The notes under the pieces were generated by a model. That model had not been told where the DNA came from. It did not search any database and saw only the letters and a list, made by a program, of their open reading frames with translations. Shown in pieces: positions 48,109 to 59,624 of a DNA stretch of 64,000 nt. The first letter of the stretch is position 1; each line of letters opens with the position of its first letter. Source of the DNA: Corylus avellana (taxonomy: Eukaryota; Streptophyta; Magnoliopsida; Fagales; Betulaceae). The stretch covers positions 29,380,813-29,444,812 of the forward strand of contig NC_081541.1 of assembly GCF_901000735.1 (NCBI RefSeq). The letters are read 5' to 3'. Position numbers and translations under genes: made by a program.

Positions 48109-50483
48109 GGGCGAAAAGTGCACTTTGCACCTATAACATGCATGTCCAAAAGTATATGTTTATTATTACTATAACGGTAGTTAGCAAAAATTAACGGTAA
48201 GGAGTTTCTAGTAGTTCCGAGTGACCCAAGGACTAAATTTCCGAAAAAACAATACCCAGAGTTTTTAATAAAAGCACGTTTACCTAAGGATTTTAGATAT
48301 GATTTCCCTTATTACTATTATGTTTTGTCCTTTTTTCCCAAATGAATGGTTGTCAACTATGTCAACCTAACATCCAAAATCAGCTTAAGTTGGGCATCTT
48401 GAGTCCAAAACATGCACGTAATCTATTTCATGCAATAGATAGATATTATTGTTTTTGTGTTTTCTTATATGGACAAACATTTTTTCTTACACTCTTTTAT
48501 ATTTTTTCTTACACTTTTTTATATGTTTACAGATATGGCTGTCAATATAATCATGCACCACGGTGGGACAATGACCCATACCCCATTTAAATACATTGGT
48601 GGCGACGTCCATGAAGTGAAAGGCTATGATGTTGACTATTTTAGTATGTGGGAAGTCAAAGAGTTGGTTCGTGACTTAGGATACATGAGCGACTTTAGAT
48701 GTTGGTATAATGTCGGTGATAGTCCACATAATCAAGTGATATCTTTAAATAGTGATGCAGACGTTGTAGATTTTGTAAATATTATGGCTGAGTACAGATC
48801 ACAAGATGTTCATTTATATGTTGAGCATATGGTGGACAGTGCTATAATGGTAGAGGAGCATTTATTTCTTGAAGCTGTTGAAAGACAACATGGAGAAGGT
48901 GGTGGCGGGGTGGGTGAGATACCTAGTACTGCTCGGCATGATGGAGATGGAGAAGGTGGTGGTGGGGTGGGTGAGATACCTACGGCTCCCCGTCATGATG
49001 GAGATGCAGAAGATGGTGGCGGGGTGGGTGAGATACCTAGGCCTCCCCTTCATGACGGAGATGGAGAAGGTGACGGGGTGGATGAAATACCTAGGGCTGA
49101 AGGTAGTATACTTATTTCTTATTTGTTAACTTAATTGTTTTTTCAAATAATATATCATGAGAGCACTTAGCCTTCCCTTCCCGAATGACTAACAACAAAT
49201 TTGATTATTTCTTTTAGGGATGGAGGACATACCTAATGCTGCACGTCAAGATGGAGATGTACAAGGACAAGGTGGAGAAGGTGGAAATTCTCAATCAAGA
49301 CATTTCAAAAGCCCACGAATTAAAACTAAGGCTGCCCGTTCTGTTACGCCATCCAAGAAACCAAGTGGGGAACCGACCACCAGCCGAGGAGGTACATACA
49401 AATTGAAATTGAGTTGGATTCTTATTTTATTTTATTTTATTTATTTTTTTAGAAATAATATTCACCAGCAACTAACTTTATGTTGTCACAATTATTTATG
49501 GTTTTTTATTAGTTGATTCTTTTGTTTTTGGTTTTTTATTTTAATTTTTGTATATATTTTTTCAGTACGCAGAAGAAGAAGAAGATAGGTTGCTCAACCG
49601 GTTTTACAGGACGAGGAAGACAATCAGAATGTTGGTGCAGACACCATGCCCAAAACTGGTACAAAAAAAATGGACGTGGTGGTAGGCCACGGAAGAAGAA
49701 AGTGGAAGAGGATATTGATGACGTTATCAAGGAGCTGTTGACTGACTTCGAAGCAACTGATGGTGAGAATGAGGACCTTTTCTATGATGCTGATGAGGTC
49801 AAAAAAGAGAAGGATGGGACGTCCAAATGGTAGGAAAAAGTTGACATTAACATAGGTGAGAAATGAGCTGATTTGGGGGATGAGGAATCTGATGATGAAA
49901 GTGATGGTCTTGCAAGTTTGCAAGAAAGTGACGCTGGCGAGGTTGGAAAAAAAAGGAAGCGGTATAGACAGTTCAATCTGAAACATGACTTGAAGATTCC
50001 AGTGACGTTTGAGCTTGGGGATTAATTTGCAGATTCAGGTTCATTCAAGATGGCACTGAAGACGCATGTTGTGCAGAAAGGGTTTGATTACAACTACAAG
50101 CACAATGACACGAGTAGGATGAGTGCAGTCTGTAAATTAGAGCATTGTTCATGGAAGATTCATGCCTCTACTGATGCTACCAGGACTTGTTTTCAAATTA
50201 AGACGTACTACCCGGTTCATATTTGTGGTAATCAGTACGAAAACTCCAGATGTGATGTTGAGTATCTTGTTTGTACTTATAAGAGGGACTTCAAGGATGA
50301 CTCCACGTGGACACCATATGCATTGAAACAGAGGGTGAAGAGAGACCTTAACGTCGATGTTCCTATTGATCGTTGCTATAGAGGGAAGAAGGAGGCATTG
50401 CATTAACTTTTTGGTAGGCACTCTAAGCAATATCGCCTCACACGGCAATATGCAATGGCAATACTCAGCACCAACCCTGGTAG
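48109..50483 (+). mobile_element. MULE (Mutator-like element), 5' half
   Basis: A probable terminus GGGCGAAAAGTGCACTTTGC starts at 48109. The gene that follows has a PB1-like domain and a MuDR-type domain. The element is interrupted at 50483 by the hAT left end inside the transposase, and its 3' half and second terminus are not found in the window. Confidence 0.7.
48538..50483 (+). pseudogene. MULE transposase N-terminal half (PB1-like and MuDR domains)
   Basis: Starts MAVNIIMHHGGTMTHTPFKY, then GGDVHEVKGYDVDYFSMWEV and DLGYMSDFRCWY to VHLYVEHMVDS, a plant MULE PB1-like domain. Four near-identical repeats of the form GGGVGEIP plus HDGD follow (48895-49100). After introns near 49105-49218 and 49392-49566 and several stops comes an acidic linker. 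The MuDR DNA-binding domain (about 50030-50230) contains FKMALKTHVVQKGFDYNYKH, SAVCKLEHCSWKIHAS and FQIKTYYPVHIC. The MULE core starts with YALKQRVKRDLNVDVPIDRC and stops at NPGS where the hAT begins. Stops at 49831, 50023 and 50404 show it is non-functional even apart from the interruption. Confidence 0.8.
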
Positions 50484-50577
50484 CAGGGCCGGCTCAACAT
50501 ATTTTGGGGCCTTAGGCAAAACTTTGAAATTGGGCCTAAATTTTTTTTTTTTTTTTAAGTAACAAATTTTTTTTTAA

Positions 50578-50626
<49 letters not shown>

Positions 50627-53600
50627 AATTCTTCTACTCGCTTTTTGAGATGCAAAATTTCTGATTAAATTTTTATATTCAAGATTTTCTAATATCTTTT
50701 TTTTCAATTGATAATATGGCTAAGCCATTTAATCTCTCTTGTGACATTGTTGATCTTAGGTAGGATTTTATCAATTTTAATTTTGAAAAAACTTCTTTTT
50801 GCAGAAGCAACTGTAACAGGTATTGTCAATAAAATTCTATAAGCGATATATGCATTTGGAAAAGAATCAAGTCTTTTTTATATAATTTAATATGTCAATT
50901 GGAGCACTTTCTTCTATTTGTAAAATTTCTTTTAAAACTTTTAGTTCTGAAAATAAATCTAAACCATCAAGATCATGTTTTAGGAAAGATTCTAGATTAA
51001 GACATTTATTTTGCAAACTATCATCATCTAGTGATTTTAATTTCTTAAAATTAAATAAAAAACCAAAAATATTTTCGTATATTTGAAATTGTTCAAACCT
51101 ACTTTGAATTGAAGAAATAGCTTGATCTACTATATATAAGAAGTAATCAATTCTAAAAGATTCTTCAGCAGTTTGTGTTGTCTCGTCATTAGCATTCTCA
51201 TCAAACTGTTTCTTTCTACGAATTACACGTTTTTCACGAAAAACATGTTCTATTTCCATTATGGTTGCAATCTCTTTAGATGAAATCATAGCCGATGTAA
51301 ATCCAGTTTCTCTATAAGTTTTAAAATAGGAAATAAGACCTTCTAATTGATCTATAGCAACATCAATATGCATGTCTTTCGATTGTAAATTTTTACTAAC
51401 AGTATTAACAGCAAATAAAATATCATACCAAATAGTCATACTCAATAAGAATTCAAAACTTTCAATCTCATAGGTTGCTAAACAATTAGCTTCACTTTTT
51501 GTTTTAGGATCTTCACTTGTTTTTGCTAATTGTAGCAGAGCCTCTCTTATTTGTGGAGTTTGAAATTTTATTGCTTTTATACTTTCAATCCGACTTTCCC
51601 AACGTGTTTGTGATAATGGCTTAAGAGTTAAACTTGGCACATTATCTAGTAATATTTTCCATCGTTTTGTAGATGATGAAAACAAAGTATATATACGTTG
51701 TACAATTCCAAAAAAAGATATAGCTTTAGGGCATGAATTAGCAATATCACATAGTACAAGATTAAGACTATGACAACCACAAGGAGTGTAAAATGCTTTA
51801 GGATTTATATCTAGTAGTCTTTTTTGCACCCCTCGTTCTTTTCCCTTCATATTAGATCCATTATCATAGCCTTGTCCTCGTATATCACTAATGTTAAGTT
51901 CAAGTTTTTTGATTAACCCAATCATTTCAATAAAAAGACCTTCTCCAGTAGTTTCATCTACTGTTATAAATTCTACAAAATGTTCTTCTACTTTTATTGG
52001 ATTTTCTGAAATATTAACACATCTTAAAATGAGAGACATTTGTTCTTGATGACTTGCATCTGGGGTACAATCAAGTATAATTGAAAAATATTTTGCTTCT
52101 CTAACTTTTTCAATAATACTCCCTTTTACTTCTGTTGCTAACAAATGTATCAATTCATTTTGTATATTATGTTCAAGATAATGATTATGAATTTCCCCAT
52201 CTTTAATACGACGAATATGCTCTTGCATTACTGGGTCAAATTCTGCAATCATTTCAATTAAACTTAAAAAATTTCCATTATTTTCTTGGTAAATTTTTTC
52301 ATTTTGTCCTCTAAATGCCAAATTATTCTTACCAAGATTCTTTACTACAGCAATAATTCTCAATAATACTTTTTTCCAATGATCTTTCTCTTTATTAATT
52401 TGTTCTTGGACATTTTTATCAATTGTTTTATTTTTTAACAATCTCATTTCTAAATCAATCCAATCATTCATGTTAGTAATATGTTCATTGGTTGTTTCAT
52501 GACTTTTTAGTTTAGCACTAAGATTTTTCCAGTCATTAATCCCTTCATTAGCTAGTTGCATTCTATTAGGTTTTGAATTAAACAACTTGCAACAAAAACA
52601 AAATACTCTATCTACATCTTTTGAATAGACTAGCCATTTTCTATTATGTTGCTCCCCATTTGATAATTTTCGTATATAATATGTATTAGAAAAATGCCTA
52701 GAGTTCTCATCTTTAGGAAAATCTATAGTATTGTATCTTATTGGACCATTTTCTACTAACAAATCCCTTAATTTTGCATCAATATTTTTCCATTGGCCTG
52801 GATCATAAATATTTGTAGCAATAGATTTAGATACATCAATAACATTTTCATTATCTTCTAATTCTTTTTGAAGAGTTTCTTGTTCATTTATGAGTTTTTC
52901 ACCTAAATTATCCTCAATATTTTGTTTATTGTTAATAACAAATTTATTTAGAGCTCCTCTTTGAGATTCAATCAATTTATCTATTTTTTTTTTTTTTTTT
53001 AAGTTTTTCATATCCAGATGCATATTTTCTAGTAGACATGTTTAATTAAGAATACTAACAAATTAAACAAACACGATTTATCTAAAATAAATTATGACTA
53101 TAATAAAATAAATGACAAAAATAGAACAATAAAACCTGATTTGGCAAAGGAATTATGAAGTAGTTCTTGAAGATAGGACAAGAGACTTAGTCACTCGGAG
53201 TCGGAGAGGAAGAGAAAATGATGAGATAGGTAGAGAAGAAAAACTCAGAAAAGAGCAAGTAAAGAGGAGAGGTAAAGTGGCAAATATAGAGACTGATATT
53301 TAAAATGCCCATGGTGACAGCAATTTATATTTTTGGCTTTTGGCTTTTCCTATATGACTAAATAATAAATAAATAATAAATAATAATATTTTATTTCTTC
53401 TAACGTTTATATTTTCATCAAAAACAAAAATTTCTAGAGAAAGGCCAATGGCCATGATGATGAATGAATGAGGTAGGCATGTATAGGGTACTGTAGCGTC
53501 AGGGCGTCAGGGTACTGTAGCGTCAGCTCTAGGGAATTGGCCTTAATGATGTCAAAAGGCTTTAATGTTTTGTCTTTTTTTAATTTATTTTTTGAATTAT

Positions 53601-53839
53601 TTTTAAAATTTATAATAGACTTATTAATTGAGGTCTTATTAAATTGAGGCCTTAAATTTTGATAAAAAAATTTTTAGGCCCTACTAAAAAAAATTTGGGC
53701 CTTCAATTTTTTTTTTGGGTCCAAAATAAATTTTTTTTTTTTTTTAATTTTTTTTTAACTCAAAATTTTTTTTTTGGGCCTTATTAAATTGGGGGCCCTA
53801 GGCGAGGGCCTAACTCGCCTAGGGCCTGAGCCGGCCCTG
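50484..53839 (-). mobile_element. hAT element copy 2, both termini present
   Basis: The termini CAGGGCCGGCTCA (50484) and TGAGCCGGCCCTG (ending 53839) are perfect 13-bp inverted repeats with GGGCCTTAGGC-type subterminal sequence. The flanks are not duplicates of each other (CCTGGTAG on the left, CTCTTAAG on the right), so this copy is a chimera or its outer part was exchanged. An AC microsatellite lies at 50582-50617. Confidence 0.9.
50770..53023 (-). pseudogene. hAT transposase, zf-TTF/DUF4371 type, nearly complete
   Basis: The frame of 718 residues from 53023 has a lysine-rich start and a zf-TTF domain (KDVDRVFCFCCKLFNSKPNR and LKSHETTNEHI). DUF4371 follows (NNLAFRGQNEKIYQENNGNF), then the RNase H-like core with Asp in YFSIILDCTPDASHQEQMSL and in GQGYDNGSNMKGKERG, the CGCHSLNLVLCD block, and RWESRIESIKAIKFQ. 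A +1 T in a T-run near 50875 shifts the frame and ends it at IKKT. A second extra A near 50790 lies in the remaining dimerisation region (SFSKLKLIKSYLRSTMSQER). Copy 1 has neither insertion. Family members cut and paste their element; this copy needs two repairs to read through, so it is a recent pseudogene. Confidence 0.9.
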
Positions 53840-53847
53840 CTCTTAAG

Positions 53848-54530
53848 CCTCAAAACCTTAATTATTAATTTGCTTGTCGGTAGCCTCTCCTTTTGTACAA
53901 ATATGATACAAATTTCCTATAAACTCGTTTAATTTGTAACAAATCCCTACAAATCGGCCTCTAAAAGTCCTTTAAGTTATTACAGAAAGTGAGAAATTTC
54001 ATATAAACTGATTTGTAAGAAATTTTCTACAAACCGGCTTCTAATTATGTTATGACATGTACGCTTAACATGTAAGAAGCACCGACACATATTTTTTAAA
54101 TAGCATGGGTTTCTCACATGTTTTTTAAAGACACAAATTTCTTACAAATTGAATTGTATCCTTAAAAAAGCATGAGTTTATCATATGAGTACATGTTTTC
54201 TTAATAGCATGTGATTCTTAGTGGTTTGTAAATGATCTTGTAGTAAAAATTGTGTCACCCCAAGCGTTTTTCGTTGTAAAATTGACACCAAGTACATTGT
54301 ACACTATGATTTTGATCTTAAAATTGATCCTATCTATTTAATGTCCATATTAATAGTTGAACATTCATTAGGCTGTAAACTGGCAAACTGCCTTATTTAT
54401 ACTCCAAATATTATGGTTTTATATGGTATTAAAGTCACGTCGAGATTCATGTCAGTTTATTATAGGGTTACATGAATACTTGATACCTGCACTTACAATT
54501 TTATTAATTTAATACTTCCGCCAATCTATT
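53848..54530. repeat. Gene flank and dispersed repeat
   Basis: 53848 onward continues the 3' flank of the small gene after the composite insertion. 53925-54210 is a direct repeat of 56912-57190 (shared CAAATCCCTACAAATC, AAATTTCATATAAACT and GACACAAATTTCTTACAAAT), a dispersed element of about 280 bp. No gene is seen. Confidence 0.6.
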
Positions 54531-55000
54531 ATTTAAAAACATAATGGGATTTTTTTTGCCACCTGTATAAAAAAGTATTTGAGACCAATAAAATAGTGTT
54601 GGGTACAAAATGTCACTTCAACTTGACACATAGTAAAAAAACTTAAACAAACAAAAACTTATAAAACAAAAGGTGGCGAGAGAGGGGAGATCGAGGGCTC
54701 TCTGCCACCTAGGGGTGGTTGGACCACCCCCTTACCTGCGGGTTGGGAAGGGGGGGGAGGGATGAGAGTTTTTAGGGGTTTCCAGCCACTCCTAAAAAAG
54801 TCTTCAAGGGTGGCCGGACCTACCACCCCTAGGTGGTGGAGAGCCCGACCTTTTTAGCCACCTTCGTTTTTATTTTTTTATTTTTTAAACTTTTTTATTA
54901 GATATCAAGTTGAAATGACATTTTGTACACGTGATAACATTTTATTGATCTTAAATGGCTCTTTATACACATGACAAAAATTCATTAAGTTTTTAAACAG
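54531..55000. mobile_element. Foldback MITE with GC-rich centre
   Basis: The left arm (ATTTAAAAACATAATGGG, ACCAATAAAATAGTGTT, GTACAAAATGTCACTTCAAC) pairs with the right arm ending at 55000 over more than 100 bp. The centre (54673-54870) is GC-rich with inverted GGGGTGG/CCACCCC blocks and a G-run. It matches in style the centres at 24961, 26549 and 30588 while the arms differ. Confidence 0.7.
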
Positions 55001-55790
55001 TATTTTCGAACTTGAAAAGTACATTTATCAATTTTGTCACTTTTTCAAACCTACGTACTTTTTTGATAAAGAGCGAACCACACTTATCAATTATGCACTT
55101 TAACCTTGAGCTAAAAAAAAAAAATTATGCACTTTAATTCTTTCTTTTAACAATGATGTCAGTCTCTTCTTTCTCTTTTGCTTCCGCCATTATCAATTTG
55201 AGATTCAGATCCATGCAATACTGAGGTATTTTATGATCCCAGGTTCTTTTGCTGTCCCTACCTTCGACGAGGTCACTCTGTTCGTGTTCTGTTTGAGAAA
55301 GAGAACTCTACAGAAAGCCAAACATAGATCATGTGTCTCTGTCGCCACAATTTTTTTCGGTTTCCTAACTAAAGAAAGAGTAAAGGCATTCTTGCAATCA
55401 TTATTGCTGCAAAACAATGGCATCATTTATATATTATTACCTTTTAGATGATGCTTTTTATTTATTTATTTATTTTTTGTTTGAAAAAGCATGCATTATA
55501 TATCATATATATATGATATATCATAAAGATTGATAGTGCTTTCAAGTGTTTTTAGTGTTTTGTTTTGGATTATTTGTTAATATTTTTGTTTTGAAAAGAG
55601 AAGAACAGAAAGGAAAAGGGAAATTTTTATCAAACAAATTAAGCCAAATAAGCCTTCAAGGCAAGGCCTGAAGTAAAGAGGAGTTTGGCTTCCCTATAGT
55701 GAAAAAATCATTGCAGGTCGTCTAGAGTTCTTCAATCATCCCATTTATACTGTTTTTTTTTTTTTTTTTAATAAAAAAAAAGGATATTTC
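55001..55790. other. Intergenic DNA, no gene seen
   Basis: AT-rich. An ATATATCATATATATATGAT palindrome lies near 55500. Short open frames at 55205-55451 overlap on opposite strands and show no domain. Confidence 0.5.
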
Positions 55791-56337
55791 CAGTGATTTG
55801 ATTAACTGGAAGCAACCAAAACTCAATAAAGAGACATTATCCAGAGATCAAATCCCTTTTCTTTCAAATATAATCAGAAACCCCCAAATGAAAACAGCAA
55901 CCAATAATTTAGCAACTTGAAAGAGCTGTAACACTTCACACTTTGAAGTCTACAAAGCTTATAAATATTTTCTTCAGTCATACAGCATGATAAAGGCATA
56001 TCACTCAATAAATGCTCAAGCACAGAATAATCTTCTCTGGGAACTGATTAGGAGCCAAAATTGCTTCTCAATTCTTCATTACTAATTTTTCTTCTGGCGT
56101 TGCTGTACAACCTGCCAATTTGCAATTCAGTAAGCACGCGGTCGAACACCCTATATATAGATGAGTTTATTTTGCCTTTAAAACTCAACTATAATCACTA
56201 AGCATGTGATGTTGTCCTAGGACAAGTGAAGGATCCATCAAGTTTCATGATACTTTAGAAAGAACTGGCCGGAAAAGTGAAACATCTCAGAGACACACAA
56301 AGCAGGAAGCACCTGTACACGAAGTGCTTGTTGGGAG

Positions 56338-56444
56338 CTAATGAGTACCAGGTCCATCTCTCATGCTCAAATTCAGACGGTTTCGCATAGTTCGTCTTCC
56401 AATTCCAGCATAGCAACAAATTCACCATAATCGATCCTTCCATC
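56338..56444 (-). pseudogene. CDPK last exon: fourth EF-hand and C terminus
   Basis: A TTCAG acceptor is followed by DGRIDYGEFVAM, the second half of the last EF-hand of calcium-dependent protein kinases, where CDPK genes have their last coding intron. A shifted frame then gives GIGRRTMRNRLNLSMRDGP and GTH-stop at 56338-56340, the C-terminal tail characteristic of the CPK5/CPK26 group. The few residues normally between the two parts are deleted, which causes the frameshift. CDPKs phosphorylate targets in response to calcium; this fragment has no kinase domain. Confidence 0.8.
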
Positions 56445-57206
56445 CTGAAAAAACACATATACAGCATAACAAAAAGATCAACAAACAAATAGGAAAGCCA
56501 GGAATAAAAATAAATAAATAAATAAATAGGAGAGAGGACATAGGAGAAAGGCTAACAAAAAAGGACAAAATCAAGTGAAATATGCTTGCCAAAAGTCTGC
56601 CAATGTCATCATATGAAATTGGCATCCCAATTTCGTTGTAAAATATGTGCTGTAGACAGAAGACTTATAATATAAACCCAACCTCAAAAAGTTTGTTGAT
56701 ATATAGACTTTTGAAAGGAGAATCCAGATGAAAATTAACATTTATTGTGCTATGATCTAATGCACAATGGCATAGAAAGAGAGATTCAATTGCTTATATG
56801 CATAGCATCCACACATTCAGGTGAACACTTGAATTGACTGCAAAAAAGAAACCCGCGCGCGTGGGTATGTTTGTTAATGTGTTTTAGGATGTGCTTTTTG
56901 TTTTTACAAAACCAAATCCCTACAAATCCCTACAAATCAGTCTCTAAAAGTCCTTTTACGTTATTACAAAAGTGAGAAATTTCATATAAACTTATTTGTA
57001 AGAAATTTTCCACTAATTAACCGGCTTCTAATTATGTTATGACATGTGCTTCTAGCAAGTAACTTTTAAATAGCATGTAAATGCTTCTTGCATGCTTTTT
57101 TAAGGACACAAATTTCTTACAAATTGATTTGTGTCCTTAAAAAAGCATAAGTTTTTCATATAAGCACATGTCTTCTTAATGGTTTGTTATGACATGTGCT
57201 TCTAAC

Positions 57207-57376
57207 ATGGGTTCTTCCTTGGTGGGAGTAATGACAAGCTGCTGGGAATTCAAGCTGGAACTGGTGGAGTGGTCCACTGAATCGGTGTTGCGCCGATAAG
57301 ATTTCCCCTTTATAGATTCGCGGATGCCCATGTATCCAAACGACACAGCCCTTGAAATATATATGCAAAAATACAA
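57207..57376 (-). pseudogene. N-terminal exon fragment (block D)
   Basis: The minus strand encodes AVSFGYMGIRESIKGKSYR, then RNTDSVDHSTSSSLNSQQL and ITPTKEEP, as in blocks A-C. It ends abruptly at the dispersed repeat (56912-57206). Because the CDPK C-terminal exon lies downstream on the same strand, I infer this exon to be the CDPK N-terminal variable domain. Confidence 0.45.
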
Positions 57377-58834
57377 AATATAAAAAACTCGTGTAAAAAT
57401 AACGACAGTTGAGATTTAGCAGAACATTCTTTTAACCGAACGACGTTGTTAATTTTCACAGTATATATATGACAACGAAGAAACTCTTTTTTCATTCAGA
57501 TCCTCTCATCACCCCGCAAAAACAACATGAAAAATTAGCTAGACCCCCTCAAATCTTTTGTACAAAAGGAGAGGCTAACGATTGAGAAGCAAATGATTTT
57601 AGGTTCATGAGAAGTTTGAACAAATGGTGACTGTGGAAACAAAAAAGAGAAAAATAATAACCCAAACCAGAAACTAACAAAATAATGCTCAACAAAACTT
57701 GGCAAAAGAAGAAAAGCCGATAATTAAATACCTTTTCTTTTTTTCTGTTTTTGTTTTGTTTCTTCTTGCCGGCGGTTTCAGAGCGGTTGTTTCTTGGGAG
57801 GTTTCGCTGTGCAATGGGAGGATTGCTATGCCACTCCGGTGACCGGCTGTGACGCTGCTGTCTCTCCGGTGACACACGATTGTGAAGATTGTGACGCTGC
57901 TGCCTCTCCGGTGACCGGCTGCGAGGTGAGAAGCGTTGCGGTCTGCAGAGTTCACCCTTTCGCGAGGTGCGATGTTTTTATATTGGAAAACAACAGAAGC
58001 AAATGATTTTAGTCAAATGTGTACTGTTGTTTTCTGACGAGCGTTTGACACCATGACACGTGATAAAAAAAACTCTAGTACGGAAAAAAATGTTTTTTTT
58101 AAGTGATCCTTAAGACCAAAAAAATTTTTTAGCAACCATAATTTCCTTTCCAAATATAGGGCCCACCTTAAAAAAATTAAAAAATTAAAAAAAAAAACGT
58201 CAGAAAACTCTAATACGGAAAGATTTTTTTCGCAACCATAATTTCCTTTTCCAATATTGGACCCACCTTAAAAAAATAAAAAATCTAATTATTTATTTAA
58301 TCAGATCAATTGGAAAAGAGAATTTTTTAAAAAAAGTATCGGATATTTAGCATAGACAACACTGAATAAAATAAACATGGAAACACACGATAACTACCAA
58401 AAAATTTGTTGTACTCGTGATTTCCAGAAAAATTTTAAAGGTTTTGCATTCATGCATTTTATCTTTTAACGACCCGGCCAGCATCTTCACATTCTCTATT
58501 ATGATTTTTGTCAGATCTTTACTTTAAATTTAGAGAAATGATCTTTCTTCCTATCTCATTTTCACACATTTTTTATATTTATTTTCCTTCTCTCCCTCTT
58601 TTTCTCTCTCTCTATACATGGATATTTTTTAGACTGAAAAAAAAAAGAAAGAAAGTTAAAGACAGAAGAAAAAATATATTTAAATAGAACATAGTGAGAT
58701 TTAGAGAGTTTATTGTGTGGTGCTTTTAAAAAATTGCCAGTTAAATTTAAAAATGTGAGTCATTAAACCAAATTTTAACTAAAGAATAAAGAGTTCAATG
58801 AAAATGCTCTTAGTGGACAAGAATCTTCAAATCC

Positions 58835-59590
58835 TGTGCGTTAGGTGTGACTTGCCACCCATCACATTGCCCCCACTAGTTCTCTACTTGTTTAGATTTA
58901 GGAGACTTTTGTCCAAGTTTGACTTGGACTTCTTAACCAGCTTGTAGTAGTAGAAGTTTGAAGACTCACGTGCACTGATTTTGTGCATATATATAAAGGC
59001 ATGAAGCCGTGTGTTTTATGTGTGCTTAAAAGGAGTGGTGGTAGCAAGCCGCACAAGTACAAAACTCAAGCACCAGTGAAACACAAAAGGAAGGGTGTGC
59101 CAAAAACGTGAGTGCTAAATTGAAAGTACCGTAGGTGGAGAAAAGGGAGACAAAACCTGAGATAGGAGGTACAAGGGCTGCCAGTGTTTTTCTTCTTGGT
59201 GGTTTTTGGACGAGTCAAAAACAAGTGATTAGAAGAAAATGTGCTGCAGAGTGGAAAAAGAAAATAGAGATCAGCCGCCATCCATTCCAACAAAAGAATT
59301 GTTTGTACATCTGTCTTTTGTATTCTATTTTGAGAATAATCTTTCTTGTGTGATAGTGAGATTTTGGTATATTAGGGCTTTGGGATCTGAGTGATTTTCT
59401 CTCTACTATTTTTGTACTCCATCTTTTGATAATGAATTTTCTTCGAGTCATCTCCGCCAGTGGATATAGGCTTGTTAAGTCAAACCACTAAAATATTTGT
59501 GTCATGTGTGATTGCTTATCTTTGTTATTCCGCATTCTTCTTATTTTTCATATCTCACGAGTCTTGGGAAATATGATTAATTTCCTAACA
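58835..59590 (+). mobile_element. 5' LTR of a Ty1/copia element
   Basis: The left edge is placed where homology to block E breaks (TGTGCG at 58835), and the right edge is CTAACA at 59590, directly before the primer-binding site. A TATATATAAAGG box lies near 58986. The left boundary is approximate and no second LTR was found to confirm it. Confidence 0.6.
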
Positions 59591-59592
59591 AC

Positions 59593-59604
59593 TGGTATCA
59601 GAGC
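59593..59604 (+). promoter_or_regulatory. Primer-binding site (initiator tRNA-Met type)
   Basis: TGGTATCAGAGC directly follows the LTR end and is complementary to the 3' end of plant initiator methionine tRNA, the usual copia primer. Confidence 0.85.
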
Positions 59605-59624
59605 TTTTGGTTCGAGTAAGAGCG

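Larger units (their letters stand above)
45902..53847. mobile_element. Composite hAT/MULE/hAT insertion flanked by CTCTTAAG
   Basis: The 8-bp sequence CTCTTAAG at 45902-45909 precedes a hAT terminus (CAGGGCCGGCTCA), and the same 8 bp at 53840-53847 follows the opposite terminus (TGAGCCGGCCCTG). This 8-bp duplication is what a hAT insertion makes. Between these ends lie a hAT C-terminal fragment (45910-46791), a gap, unrelated DNA, a MULE 5' half, and a second hAT left end at 50484 whose left flank CCTGGTAG does not match the right flank. The whole is therefore a composite, not a simple element. Confidence 0.85.
55795..58834 (-). pseudogene. Block D: truncated CDPK gene with C-terminal exon
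   Basis: This is the block that identifies the family. On the minus strand it runs from promoter/leader (58834-57390), through the N-terminal-type exon (57376-57207), a dispersed repeat (57190-56912), and a weak exon with NEIGMPISYDDIGRLLA (about 56640-56585). It then reaches the final CDPK exon (56444-56338) and a 3' untranslated part. The protein kinase domain and the first calcium-binding hands are absent, so the locus cannot encode a working kinase. Confidence 0.65.

Noticed and set aside
59607..59624. Start of the copia gag frame at 59607
   Set aside because: That position is TTG. The first ATG in frame is 59625, which also lies at the normal distance from the primer-binding site.
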